Part shown: piece after piece, positions 1-10,893 of the stretch | How the letters are laid out: every line of letters begins with the position of its first letter | Position numbering within the stretch: the stretch's first letter is position 1 | NCBI RefSeq assembly: GCF_035222375.1 | Contig: NW_026946366.1 | Location: 1,488,001-1,552,000 of the forward strand | Source of the DNA: Podospora pseudocomata | Lineage: Eukaryota; Ascomycota; Sordariomycetes; Sordariales; Podosporaceae | Length of the DNA stretch: 64,000 nucleotides | Direction of reading: 5' to 3' | Position numbers and translations under genes: made by a program | The notes under the pieces: model-generated | Database searches by the model: none | Told to the model about the DNA's origin: nothing | The model's input: only the letters and a program-made list of their open reading frames with translations

Positions 1-677
1 AAGTTCCATCGCTGCCAGAGTCAGGTGCGATTATCTTTAATCCTAGGACCAAGCTTGTGCGGGTAGGAGGGAACGACATCGGTAGCTTGGGGGCCCTGCT
101 GAGCGCGACGACGTCTAGCATCCAGATCAACTATCGTAGGTGCAGGAACAGAAGCGAGAGCAGCGAAGGGGCAGCGTAGCGCGGGTCGAAGGGGCGCAAG
201 ACGATAAGCAGGTCGAACTAAGTCAGGGCGCGCAGGACGATGAGCAGGTGAAAGCAAGGGTCACGACAACAGGTGGGAGCAGGGAAGATAAGTATTGTCA
301 GAGGTAGGCAAGAGCAAAAAATACTGCCCTTTCCGGGCCCAGAATATGCTGGCTATAATGGGAAGCCGCGGCGTAAGATCGAGAGGGGTGAAGCCAACAA
401 GACGGTGCCGCCCGTTGCGATTGCTGAAAAAGGTGGTGTTGAGCCTTTTGTGGAAACCAAAACGTTGGGTTGCTGATTCAGCAGAATTGTGGGGCAAATG
501 CCATCCCGGAAGATAACATTGTGATTAGCTGTTTATCTAGGGGAGAGCGGACGGGATCCCGAGCTTTCAGCTATCTATGGTCGTATGTGATTGTTAGGCT
601 CGGAGTCAGACTACATATCTGGAGTCTAAGGTCGTCCATGCTTTCTCAAAGATGCTACATACAAGACCATGCCAAGG
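1..677. other. no gene recognised
   Basis: Downstream flank of the HET-domain gene. Only short open frames with no recognisable family are present on either strand, and base composition is ordinary. No repeat, tRNA or transposon end was seen. It may hold the 3' untranslated region of the HET gene. Confidence 0.5.
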
Positions 678-2717
678 CTATTGCAGAACCAGAGCATCAT
701 TCTTGAATACACAATCCCCAGCCTTCATGGTCGTACCGTCAACCTGTACGATGGGCGTGCTTGATGTCAGAGTCCAGCAGTCCAGGCGCTCAAACGTCTG
801 CACTAAAGCTTCGGCCTGAAGAACGGGGCGAAGGACCAGGAATACAAGCGTGCTTCGGTCGTTGGACTTGTCGACTTCAGCTAGTAGCAAACAGGTGAAT
901 GTATGTTTTCTGTTGCCATCGCTGTTGGCAGGAAAGAACGGCATCAGATGCTCCCGCTCAACTCCAAAAGACATGGGCCGTCGATATTGCTCCCTGATCT
1001 CGACAGTGTGGAACTCAGTCGTCGTGGCGAGTCCGTCCCCTGGATCACCCACCGCAACAACAGTCAGATCGAACAGCCAGCCTGTCACCAACAAACTCTG
1101 TGGTAGCTCAGACATTCCCGGCATCGACGACTTCTCAAAGACCTTCCCTCTGTCTCCCCTGCCATCAAAGTCGGACCACTGGATGACCTGGCCATCGCGG
1201 AAAGCGACATCCACCGATGTGATGTAATGTTTCGAATCCGCCGATGAATACCACCGTTCATCCGTACCAAGATAAAACGACCCCCCTCCAGTCCTCTTGA
1301 CCGACCTCCACCCGATCCACGTCCAGCTGGGAAACTCGGGTCGCCGCCTCAGATCACTCATCTTCCACGAGAGACTGACGGCAATGGCCGAATTGTTGTT
1401 TGGCGTACCCAGATATTCCGGGACATAGATTGGCAGTCCGCAAACCTCATGGATCGGTGTTTGCCAGTTTTGTTCAGCGTGCTGCAAAATACCCCGGAAA
1501 GCATTAAGACCGTCATTGGCGTCTGTCAGATCCCGCGTCATGTAATTCTCAATAAAGCCGTGCAGCTGCTCGACGTAATGGAAGCCCGGCCGGCCCCTCC
1601 CTTTTCTTTTGCTCGTATCGCCTGCGAACACGTGGAACCACAGCTCTCTTGATGAGTACGAGTATGGGTGCCAGTATGTACCTACAAGCGCCTCGACAGC
1701 TTGTATACACTGGCACTCGTAGAAGACTTGGTGATCGGTAAACACCAGACGCCGGCTGGAGAGAAAGCCCTCCTGTAAGGTCCAACCGCGGGTAGCCCAT
1801 TTGGTATGGTGAATGTATCCGTCTGGCTGGGGAATGAGAGTAAGAGTGTGATTTTGGATGTTTATGAAGGGGTGAGGTAGACGTCTTGTAGTGGTAACGC
1901 CTGGCAGTCCATGGTCCGGCCCGTCTCCAGCCGCGGCGATAATGGTGAACTTTGCCGACTGGTAAATCTGTCCCATCGCATGGATCTGCCTTTCCCTCTC
2001 GTCATTGTCGCCCTGTGGGATGCAGTACCGGTCCACCCACAGATAACGACCCCCCAGATTCCTCACCACCACAATGGCATCCGAGATGACCTTTGGGAGG
2101 GGCCCAGGGAGGGTCGAGTTTACAGCCAAAGTAGGCAGCCCGCCTGGCGCTGCTCCCCACACGTAGCTCAAGGCGACATACTCTGGGGGATTACCGTCCA
2201 ACTGCTTGCCAACTGAAGCCCATGAGACCAACCTTGGCTCTTGCTCTCCGTCCCCAACATCCCCGCAGTCGATGACGCGGAGGGTGTCGATATCGTACTT
2301 GAAATAATCCCGCATGTAGCCATCTTCACATTGGGAAAACCAACCGCGCAATAACGAGTAGTCAATCCGGTCCGGTTCTATCAAGCGGCTCCCTTCTTTT
2401 TCTTTCTCGGCATCTTGTTTCTCAATGAGGATCACCAGGTCGTGGTCGTCGCGAAGACACGGCGTTCTCCGACTCCACCTGCCCAGGCGAAGAGATATCT
2501 CAGGCACCCCGTCCGCATTGAGATATTCCTTGCAGTTCCCGGTATAATACCGAGCTGCCTGAGCAAAGAAGTTGCATAAATCGCAGCTCTCGATCAAGTC
2601 CGGGGACAAAGTCCGCTTGATCAGTCGCCCATCTTCGTCGGAGAGGTCTTCGGGCTGGGTACTCTGCAGTTTGTCGAAACTGAGCTTTTGGCACGGTCGA
2701 CAGAGGTGATTAGCCAT
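678..2717 (-). CDS. HET-domain (heterokaryon incompatibility) protein
   Basis: Intronless 679-residue protein starting at an ATG, with an N-terminal cysteine-rich stretch (CRPC near residue 6, CDLC near residue 45). The HET domain spans roughly residues 179-335. Its conserved blocks are visible: YVALSYVWG, then LWVDRYCIPQ with a following acidic residue, then RGWTLQE and a VFYEC segment. HET domains are Toll/IL-1-receptor-like folds that trigger regulated cell death when two unlike fungal individuals fuse. Many paralogues also serve in general immunity. No NB-ARC/NACHT or repeat domain follows, so this is a stand-alone HET protein; the C-terminal 340 residues are unassigned. The frame is uninterrupted, so the gene looks functional. 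Its recognition partner cannot be told from the sequence. Confidence 0.9.
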   Translation of the reverse strand: MANHLCRPCQKLSFDKLQSTQPEDLSDEDGRLIKRTLSPDLIESCDLCNFFAQAARYYTGNCKEYLNADGVPEISLRLGRWSRRTPCLRDDHDLVILIEKQDAEKEKEGSRLIEPDRIDYSLLRGWFSQCEDGYMRDYFKYDIDTLRVIDCGDVGDGEQEPRLVSWASVGKQLDGNPPEYVALSYVWGAAPGGLPTLAVNSTLPGPLPKVISDAIVVVRNLGGRYLWVDRYCIPQGDNDERERQIHAMGQIYQSAKFTIIAAAGDGPDHGLPGVTTTRRLPHPFINIQNHTLTLIPQPDGYIHHTKWATRGWTLQEGFLSSRRLVFTDHQVFYECQCIQAVEALVGTYWHPYSYSSRELWFHVFAGDTSKRKGRGRPGFHYVEQLHGFIENYMTRDLTDANDGLNAFRGILQHAEQNWQTPIHEVCGLPIYVPEYLGTPNNNSAIAVSLSWKMSDLRRRPEFPSWTWIGWRSVKRTGGGSFYLGTDERWYSSADSKHYITSVDVAFRDGQVIQWSDFDGRGDRGKVFEKSSMPGMSELPQSLLVTGWLFDLTVVAVGDPGDGLATTTEFHTVEIREQYRRPMSFGVEREHLMPFFPANSDGNRKHTFTCLLLAEVDKSNDRSTLVFLVLRPVLQAEALVQTFERLDCWTLTSSTPIVQVDGTTMKAGDCVFKNDALVLQ

Positions 2718-3440
2718 TTGCTAAAGTGGAATGTCGCCAATGTCAAATTTCTGAACTGTGGAAAAAGGTCAGGTTGGCATTGTGACACGGAGGAGCCAAG
2801 GATTTTTGGTGTGTGTTGGTGCCTGAGAGGCAGCTAAACCAATCAGAGATCTCGCAAGTGTGTAAAGTCAGAAAGATCTTGCCGAGGTGTTGTTGTAGCT
2901 GCTACTTACCTCCTTTAGGTATGCAGGACTCCCCTTGTAAAATCGTGATAGTTAACGTAGAGCAGGAAAAAAAAAAAAGGTCTTGGTCTTTTGCTCACCA
3001 CCTGGTCGACTTCTCTCTAAGCTCACCACGTCGGTTGACATGTCAGCAATGGCGGGCACGTCAACATATTGCCTGTGACTGGGAAGAGGATGGCCTCAGA
3101 AAGCTTGAGATGAGGGCAAGCACCGAGATAGGGAGGGATGCACTGTCTACCTATATACCAGTCTCCTGTCTGATGTTTTTTTTCCGTGTTCATGTTCATC
3201 ATTCACAGTTCTTTCGTGATACACCAGAACCTTTGTGCTAAAATCCCACCTTGCGAACCAAGCAATATAGAATATAACATAGAAGAAAAGACCCATCCAT
3301 TATCTTTAGAGGCCTATCAGCTGTCATTAAATGTCAACCTTTCCCCCTCACCATTAATCCTACATCACAATCTCTTTTATTCTCGTCCACAAACATAACC
3401 GGCCACTTCCCCCTCCCCCCATTACACCCCATGTCCAGCT
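2718..3440. other. intergenic region between HET gene and G1-like gene
   Basis: Contains the HET gene promoter at the left and the 3' flank of the G1-like gene at the right. A short A-run lies near 2970, and the last 80 bases before 3440 are very C-rich. No gene is recognisable on either strand. Confidence 0.5.
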
Positions 3441-4310
3441 TCACTCCCCCACAACCCTGTCACACCTAACACTCCCCCCCCCCTCCCCAACCACACAATC
3501 CGTCAACCGTCCCCCCTGAGCAGCCAACCTCACATCCCTCACCCCCGCCCCCTCCGCATTCCTCCTCACCGTCCCATTCCCAAACCCAACCTCCAGATTT
3601 TTAAAAACCACCCCCCCAAAATCCGCCAACGCAACAGGAAAATGCGGCATCCCCGCCAGCGGAAAATCCTCCACCGCCCACGCCGCCTCCCCCCCACAAA
3701 GCCCACCCCCATCCACCCTCTGGACCCCAACCTGCCTAGCCTTCAACCCCTTAGTGCAGGTCACATTCCCGTAATTCTCAACCTTCACCTCGCTCCCCGT
3801 AACCACAAACCTCACCACATCCCCCGCCTTTGCAGAGAAATTCCCAAACCCCATCCCGTCCTCATCAGCAGGTGAAGACTGGTACCAGACCCAAGGAGTC
3901 TGCTCCCCGCCTATGGTCCCATCCCAAAAGATATCCACCCCCGCACGGATGAACCTATTGTTGGGACAGAGACCGGAAAACGAGTCGATGCCGATGTGGA
4001 AGGAGGCTGCGTACAGGCCTACGGTGTTGTTCGCTGTTGGGCCGGTGACGGGCATGGAGGCGTGGGGGATTGTAAAGGTGGCGGTGACGGAGGCTACTTT
4101 TCCTGAGGGGGGGGAGGGGAGATGGGCGCCGCCGAGGGTTGATTCTTCTGACTGGGAGGAGAGGATGCGGGCGCCTTGGGAGGGAGGGGAGAGGGGCGGC
4201 TTGTGGAGGAGGCGGATGGGGCGGGTGTTAGAGCGGATGGGGAGGGGGATGGCGGTTGAGAGGGCCGTTGAGGCGAGGGAGAGGGTTGTGAGGAGGGTGG
4301 TGGACTTCAT
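3441..4310 (-). CDS. secreted G1-family (eqolisin) peptidase homologue, probably inactive
   Basis: 289 residues from the ATG at 4310, which opens a clear signal peptide (MKSTTLLTTLSLASTALS). An upstream in-frame extension lacks sense as protein and was not used. The body aligns by eye with aspergillopepsin II/scytalidoglutamic peptidase: a strand resembling VTATFTIP, the WVGID-like block (here FHIGID), a GVDIFWDG block, AWAVEDF and ADFGGVVFKN. In active G1 enzymes a glutamine precedes T-G-V-D and a glutamate precedes the W of AEWIVED. Here these positions are Arg122 (IRAGVD) and Ala210 (EAAWAVED). Both members of the catalytic dyad are therefore replaced while the fold-defining residues remain. 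Likely a secreted, jelly-roll, non-catalytic protein; binding function unknown. The coding strand turns from C-rich to G-rich midway. Confidence 0.75.
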   Translation of the reverse strand: MKSTTLLTTLSLASTALSTAIPLPIRSNTRPIRLLHKPPLSPPSQGARILSSQSEESTLGGAHLPSPPSGKVASVTATFTIPHASMPVTGPTANNTVGLYAASFHIGIDSFSGLCPNNRFIRAGVDIFWDGTIGGEQTPWVWYQSSPADEDGMGFGNFSAKAGDVVRFVVTGSEVKVENYGNVTCTKGLKARQVGVQRVDGGGLCGGEAAWAVEDFPLAGMPHFPVALADFGGVVFKNLEVGFGNGTVRRNAEGAGVRDVRLAAQGGRLTDCVVGEGGGSVRCDRVVGE

Positions 4311-5752
4311 TTTGAGGGAAGGATAAGTATGGTGTGAGTTGTTTGGTGTGTGTTGACTGTTGGTGGGTGTAAGTGGTGAGTGATGATGCAAGTCAAACGA
4401 GTGATGATGCGCCGCCCCCTTGGAAAGTAAATAACCAAAAACTACCAACAAGAAAAACAGAAAACACAAAAGAATTTTCCAAAAGTTCAAAGAGAAAAAG
4501 AAAAAAAATACGACAGGAGAAAATCCCTTTAAACAAAACGAAAAAAGGATCTCTCGGGTGGGTGTGCCTTGCAGATCTTCCTCTTTGGTACAACAACCAG
4601 GGAGGGTTGCATGCCATGGTTCGCCCCCCTTCTTTTATAGGGTACCACATTCCCCCCCCCTTTTTTTATTCCCCGCCAAAGGGGCGACAATCAATTCCAA
4701 ACACAGCAGCAAACCTACCAATCAACCTAACCCAACACACTGCCCGTTTTCTTTGTTCCATTGGTTATGGTAAAAACTCGCTGGCAAAATCGTTCAAACC
4801 CATCAATTGGCCCCCCCTCCCCCTCCCCTGCCACTCCCCCAAGCCCAAATTCTCCGATCCTTGGTAGTGTCGTTTTCTAAGTCGTGGCCTGGTATCCAAC
4901 GGCGCAGCAGGCACAAACGGCGTGGCACAACACTAGCTGTGCTCTTGATCAACGCTCTCACCCAGTAATCAATCAACCCTCACTCTGTGCATGGCTCGGT
5001 AAAAAGGCGTGCTACAATCTCGTCCTGTCGGTTTTCTGCCAATACGAAGTCTTTTCGTTTTCTAGAAAGATTTGTTTTTTATAATATATATATATATATA
5101 AGAAAAGGCGCGGAAAAGCAAGCCACTTTTTTCCAAATCAGTTTTCTAGTCTCTCCCTTCCCCCGTCACCCCAAAAATCGCGTGTGCTGCTGCATGTCTT
5201 GTGCGACCCGCGTAACGTGCAGGCTGCAGCTACGCGGCGCCCGTTGTATATACACGGGCTGTCTTCATGCAAGGTACCGTCTTTTCTAGCCGGCTTACCG
5301 CTCGTGTCAAAGTTCGTATGTTCTTCCATTCCCCGAGCTTCATTCGGTGAGAGAAGAGTCCGGTGTACGGTGAGCTGAGAAGCCCCGATGATGACCACCG
5401 GCTAGAATATCCAAAGGCAAAAAGGGCCACGCCAACACATTGGACAAAACCATCCCCCGAGAAACCGAAAGGACGCGAGAAAGCCTCCGTTCCTCGCACA
5501 AGGTTCTCCCCTCCTCCTCCTCCTCCTCCTCCCCCAAAGGCTGTGCACGTGTAAGAGCATAAAACTTGTCTTTGTGATGCAAACAAATAAACACAAACAC
5601 AACACAACAGTCTCCTGTCGTACAACATCATGCAATGTATAAGCAAAGCTAGATAAAAACAGCAGCATCAAAACACTATCCACAAGTTCAGCTGATGCCT
5701 ACGCTTTCTTTTTGTTTCGCAACACAAAACATATACCAAAGCCCTTCAGAGC
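4311..5752. other. intergenic region, low-complexity tracts
   Basis: Promoter side of the G1-like gene (left) and 3' flank of glucosidase II (right). An AT-dinucleotide run lies at about 5085-5101, A-rich tracts at 4480-4520, and a CTC/CCT repeat at about 5509-5533. No conserved protein was recognised in either orientation. Confidence 0.5.
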
Positions 5753-8700
5753 TTAGAGCTTAACCTTCCAATCACTCCCAATGCTCGCACCCACCCTCTT
5801 GATAACCGCAAAGCTCGCCCTCCCGGCGGCCTTGTCAGCAGGAGTAAACTCCACCTTTGCCTTCCACGCCCCCTTCCCGCTCTCATCAACAACATCCACC
5901 TCGGTCTTCTTCCCCCACACCTTCTCCTCCGCCCCCACAACCACGATCTTGTCCACCCTCACCCCATTGTACTTCTTGAGCCACTCCCCTTGCTTGACGC
6001 TCTTGGTATCCCTGCCCTCCTTATCAACCGACGTGATGGTCTTGGCGGCGCCATCGTAAACAAACCTGCGGTTGATGTACTGCCCCTGTTCAAAGTCATA
6101 AGAATCGCCGTCATCCACGTACAACTCGCCCTCCGCGTGCTTTCCGTCCTTGGGAATGGTCAACACCAAAGTGTAGTCATCCCACTTCTGGAGCTGCGAA
6201 GAGCGGCGGGGAATGTCACGGCGGGGGAAGATATGGCCACCACGCATCAGAAGGGGGAGCTTCTCCAGCGGAGCGGCAACCGTGACCGTCTTCCCGGCCC
6301 TGCCAGAGGCAACGACATTGTAAGTAAAGTAATCGTAGTAGACTTCGTTGTCAGGGACGAAGATGTCCTGAGTCTCCTTGTTCTCCTCGGTAACAGGCTT
6401 GACGAGAAGGCCGGTGTTGCCGACGAAGAATTGGTTATCGATGGGGAAACCAGCCTCTTCGTCAGGGTGAGTGTAGTACAGCGGCTTGACGATGGGAGTG
6501 CCGTCGACGTGGGCTTGGTGGAAGGCGGTGTACCATGATGGCAAAAGGCTGTAACGAAGGCGGAGGGCACCAGCGATGATGGTGTTGTACGGCTCCCCCA
6601 TGAGGTAAGGCTCGCGGCGGCGGGCATCAATGTGAGCATGGCCGCGGAAGAAGGGGTAGAAAGCACCGGCCTGGTACCAACGAGTCAAGAGCTGCTTGTC
6701 AGGGTTGCCGAAGAAGCCACCGACGTCAGCGCCGGAGAAGGGGAAGCCGGCGATGTTTTGGGACAAAATCATGGGGATGGATTCTTTGAGATGGCCCCAC
6801 TCGGCAGTGTTGTCACCGGTCCACATGGCACCGATGCGCTGAGAGCCGGCAAAGAAGGCGCGGGTGAGGACAAATGGACGGCGGAGCTCGCCAGGCTTGC
6901 GGGTTTTGAGAGCATGATGTGTGGCGTTGTGGAAGGTCATACCGTTAAGGTTGTGGACATCACGATGCTCCCAGTTGCCATCATGAAGGTTGTCCTTGGG
7001 CATGGTCGTCTCGGGACCGTTAAAGACCGAAGGCTCATTCATGTCGTTCCAAATCCAGGTGTTCTCCATGGAGCCTTTGAACGAGGCATACTTGAAGAGG
7101 GTAGCCCACCACTCACGGGCGGCAGGCTTGAAAGCATCAATCCAGTGGGAGCTGCCTGGCCAGCACCAGCCCTCAAAGATGTTGCCATCCTTGTTCTTGA
7201 CAGCCAAGTCCTTGGACTTGAGCTCGGCAACGACGGGGTAGTTGTCAGTGTTCTTGATATGAGGGTCGATAATAGTGACCAGCTGGCGACCGTGGCTCTC
7301 CAACTGCTTGCCCATGCCGATGGGGTCCTTGAAGCTATGCTCATCCCAGGTGAAGTACTTCTTATCATCCGTGTACTCAATATCGAGCCAAATGACATCA
7401 TAGGGCATCTTGAACTTGTCCATCTTGCGGTCGACATCCTTGACATCCTCGTCCGAGACGTAGTTCCAGCGGCACTGATGGTAACCGAGGGCAAACTCCT
7501 GAGGCATGGTGGTGGTGCCGGTGAGCTCGCCATATTTGGCGGTAAGATCCTTGGGGGTAGGGCCAAGGAAAACAAAGACGTCCAGAAGACCACTTTCCGA
7601 GAACCAGTGAGTGTGGGTGCTGGTTTTGGAGCCAATACCAAGAGACATGGGGTTCTTGGAGTCCTTGCCCTTGGTGATATCGACCCAGGTCTCGGCAGCA
7701 TTGAGCCAGAAAACACCAACGCTGGAGCCCTTGCGGTGAGCCTGCATGAAAGGAATGGAGCCATAAAGCGTCATCGGGCTGTCAAGAATGTACTCGAAAA
7801 CGTCGGCGTTGTAGAGCCTGTAGGGCTCGCTGTAGCTGCCATCCCCGCCGCGAGTGGTCTTCAGTGACAGAGGGCCGGTGTGAGAAGGAATGCCGTAGAC
7901 ATGCTCGAAGCCCGAGAAGGTGATATCGAGGCCAACACTTTCGGGGCCACGAGGCTTCGAATCGGTGTTGCTGCCAAAGGACTCGTCCCACCAGGTGCTC
8001 TCGTCCTCGCCCTTGGGTTCCTCCTCCTCCTTCTTCTCCTCTTCCTTGTCCTCCTGGTTCTGCTCGCCCTCGGAGGTGTCCTTGTTCTCAACCGCTGGCT
8101 TCTCAATCTTGGGCCTCCAGTGCTCCACGTTCAGCAGCCCCTGGTCGTTGAACTTGATCTGGCTGACTCCATCGCGCTTAAAATCGATTCCAAAGGGAGC
8201 GAACTTGATGACGGCTTCGAAGTTGGAGGTAGGTCCATACTTGACAGTGAGCTGTGACTTGTCTTCGAAATCCACCTTGGCTTCCTTGTCAAGTGTTAGC
8301 CCTCCAACAATAACCCATTTCTCGGCTTCATTGTATCGCTCCTTCCGGGCCTTGCTGTCATGGCGCAGTTCGATCTCGCCCTTTTGCCTCTTCTCTTCAT
8401 CAATCGTAACTCGGGCGGTGCCGGATTCGAGGAAGGAAACGGTCAATGGAAGCCGGACAGTGTCACCATTGTCGTTGATAGTCTTCAATACGACAGCTTG
8501 GTACTGTCCGTCCTTGAAGGACCCGGATTCGGGAAGGATAGAGTATGGAGACGACCACGAGTTGGTGGAGAGGACGTGGTCAGCAAGCGCTCGGTTTCGC
8601 GAGCAGAAGCCCGACTGGGCGCACTTTTTGAAATCATGTTCCTTGACGGCAACTGATACAGAAAGAGGTTAATCACAATGTTCCAGAGAATCTAGATACC

Positions 8701-8807
8701 CAAGACCACCTCAGTTCCCTACCTGCTGGTGTAATGACGCCGGAAAGTGTAGATATCAGCCCGAGATAAGCTGTCCACCTCCCGGACAGCGGGCCTGAGA
8801 GGTGCAT
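5753..8807 (-). CDS. gls2: glucosidase II catalytic alpha subunit (GH31)
   Basis: Two exons, complement(5753..8652, 8723..8807), give 994 residues. The 70-bp intron (GTAGGG...TCAG) separates a signal-peptide exon (MHLSGPLSGRWTAYLGLIST...) from the mature part, which begins AVKEHDFKKC as in fungal glucosidase II. The GH31 core is complete: the WNDMNEP block puts the nucleophile at about Asp565, and the acid/base aspartate is at about Asp642 in WTGDNTAEWG. An acidic Glu/Lys-rich insert lies near residues 220-245. The enzyme removes the two inner alpha-1,3-linked glucoses from N-glycans in the ER lumen, feeding the calnexin quality-control cycle. It works with a beta subunit carrying the ER-retrieval signal, which is not in this window. 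Divergently arranged with ndk1 over about 0.9 kb. The first ATG after the divergent promoter was chosen as start. Confidence 0.95.
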
Positions 8808-9729
8808 GGCAGCGGCTAGCGACGCTCAAGGCGCTGTCGCAAGGCACTCTCGGTGTGCTGGAAAAACAAAGAGCAAACGCGATAGAAAGGAGTGAGATGG
8901 CCTTCAAGCCCTCACTTTGTGCATCCGGTGATCCTCCGAAATGCAGCAAGAAAAAATAACAATAAAATGCGATGGCTTCTGCCCCAGGTTCAATGTTGGG
9001 ATGTTTTGAGTTGGTAACTGCTTCAAAGCTCCCAATCTGGATTGGCCACCTTTCTCCTGAGCCAGGAACCGGGCCCCTGCTGGCGCTCCGCCCATAGCCA
9101 ACCCTGCTGCCAAGTGGCACATTGCCTGGCACCCTGGCCGTAGCTAACCCTGAATGATGACTTTAGCCAGCGCTGGTGGACATTCTCGCCATTGGGCTCC
9201 AAGATATAGGCTGTACATCGTTGAAGACATCAACAAGCCGGACGTGCTGTATTGTTTTCGTTATTGGAGACTGAACCTCGTCAATAACCATTGCTGTTTC
9301 GTTGGCTATCTTCCAGACCACCCCCTATCAACAAGCCACCTTCAAGCATCCCGACGATAGCTACCTAGTTGCCCGACCGCCTCGAGCTCTCAGAAAGATC
9401 GGGTGCCTCTGATTCGACCCGTCATGCCGAGTACAGACACAGCTGTTCCGAGACGACAGCAGCAGCGAGATGGCGGCGGCGGTGGTTGGCTGGCGAGGTG
9501 TCGGGGCGTGTTTGGGAACGAGTCTCCTGCATTCTATGTCCTCCTAATGTGGGTCGTTGTGTTAACGGCTGTGGTCTTTTCTGACGGCTTCGACCCCACC
9601 TCGTCCCGAGCCTCCTCAGCTGTTCGGGCTCCAGCGGCTTCTGAACAAAATTCCTTTTTTCCCTCTTCCTCCTCTCCTCCTCCACCACTTCTTGTCAATT
9701 CTCCAGCAGACTCTCAAGAACCAGCCAAA
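8808..9729. promoter_or_regulatory. divergent promoter region gls2/ndk1
   Basis: 922 bp between two divergent start codons, so it must hold both promoters and both 5' leaders. The ndk1 side is pyrimidine-rich (about 9655-9690, CTTCCTCCTC-type), as is usual just upstream of strongly expressed fungal genes. No further gene is recognisable. Confidence 0.6.
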
Positions 9730-10537
9730 ATGTCCACCGAGCAGACGTAAGTCTTTTCCCCCCAGCTTTTGCCTCTTTCTGAGCACCCATCGCCCTGCTT
9801 TTTTCGCCTTGGCTTGCCCCTCGATTACCCCGCCATCCTTGTTTTCTCGTCCTGATTCTACCCCGCCATTTCGCATTCTCATGAACTGACGGTGAAACAG
9901 CTTCATTGCTATCAAGCCCGATGGCGTCCAGGTACGCGCGAGCACGGCACAGCTTGTCGACCATGTTTGATACTGATAATCGGTGTAGCGTGGCCTCGTT
10001 GGTCCCATCATCTCTCGCTTCGAGAACCGTGGGTACGTGAACTCCACCCCAAGCTTGAAGCTCTCTCCAGCTCTGGCCATCTGCTGACAAACATCACACG
10101 CAGCTACAAGCTCGTTGCCCTGAAGCTCGTCACCCCCGGCGAGGAGCACCTCCAGAAGCACTACGAGGACCTCAAGGACAAGCCCTTCTTCCCTGGTCTC
10201 ATCAAGTGTATGTGACACCCTGCGATGCCTACTGCTGCACCCCCAGCTGCTGACCGCTACCCCTCCAACAGACATGTCCTCCGGCCCCATTGCCGCCATG
10301 GTCTGGGAGGGCCGTGACGCCGTCAAGACCGGCCGTGTCCTCCTCGGTGCCACCAACCCCCTTGCCTCCGCTCCTGGCACCATCCGCGGTGACTTCGCCA
10401 TCGATGTCGGCCGCAACGTCTGCCACGGCTCCGACTCTGTCGAGAACGCCAAGAAGGAGATTGCCCTCTGGTTCAAGCCTGAGGAGCTCAACAGCTACAA
10501 GGCTGCTGCCTTTGACTGGGTCTACGAGAAGGCCTAA
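9730..10537 (+). CDS. ndk1: nucleoside diphosphate kinase
   Basis: Five exons: join(9730..9746, 9901..9931, 9989..10032, 10104..10207, 10272..10537), 153 residues, the usual family length. All introns are GT..AG and all junctions keep frame. The protein starts [20 protein letters not shown] and holds the active-site block NVCHGSDS with the phospho-accepting histidine. The KPDG lysine and the conserved arginines are also present. It transfers the gamma phosphate from ATP to other nucleoside diphosphates through a phosphohistidine intermediate. In filamentous fungi it is also tied to light signalling and catalase control (known for Neurospora NDK-1). The very short first exon (17 bp) would be missed by a simple frame scan. 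Codons are almost all C-ending, suggesting high expression. Confidence 0.97.
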
Positions 10538-10893
10538 CTAAGCGGTTCGTTTCTGAGATAGAAACTGCTGCTTGCCCGTATCTGCGGCAAGGGCAATTTG
10601 ACTGGTCCTCTTGATTATATGTAGCGCGTTAGAGCTCTGGAAATTAGAGACCGATTTGAGTTGTTCACATGTTTTGCCAATGCTTGTGTCTTGTCTTTGA
10701 ATTGTTGAGCGTTGTCTTTCGAGAATGGTGACAACCAACCCTAACCCTTTGCCTCTGACGACTTGGTAGCTTTGGGATTATCACAAGCTCTCTTTTCCAT
10801 AACCAGCCTACAAATCGCACTTTTCAACAACCAACCAACGAACCAGGACAGTCAACCTCTCAACTCTAACCCAATTCCCCCTTGGCCGTAACG
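10538..10893. other. ndk1 3' flank and promoter of the next gene
   Basis: 356 bp with no coding potential recognised. It should hold the ndk1 3' untranslated region (T-rich near 10660-10720) and the promoter of the following FLILHELTAI-type gene. Confidence 0.5.

Noticed and set aside
4311-4490. Upstream extension of the G1-like protein with a hydrophobic start (MNFWKILLCFLFFLLVVFGY)
   Set aside because: It would place a second hydrophobic segment and a His-rich stretch before a perfect signal peptide. The downstream ATG at 4310 fits the family.
6632-7867. 411-codon plus-strand frame inside gls2
   Set aside because: Antisense shadow of the glucosidase II coding sequence, caused by strongly biased codon use.
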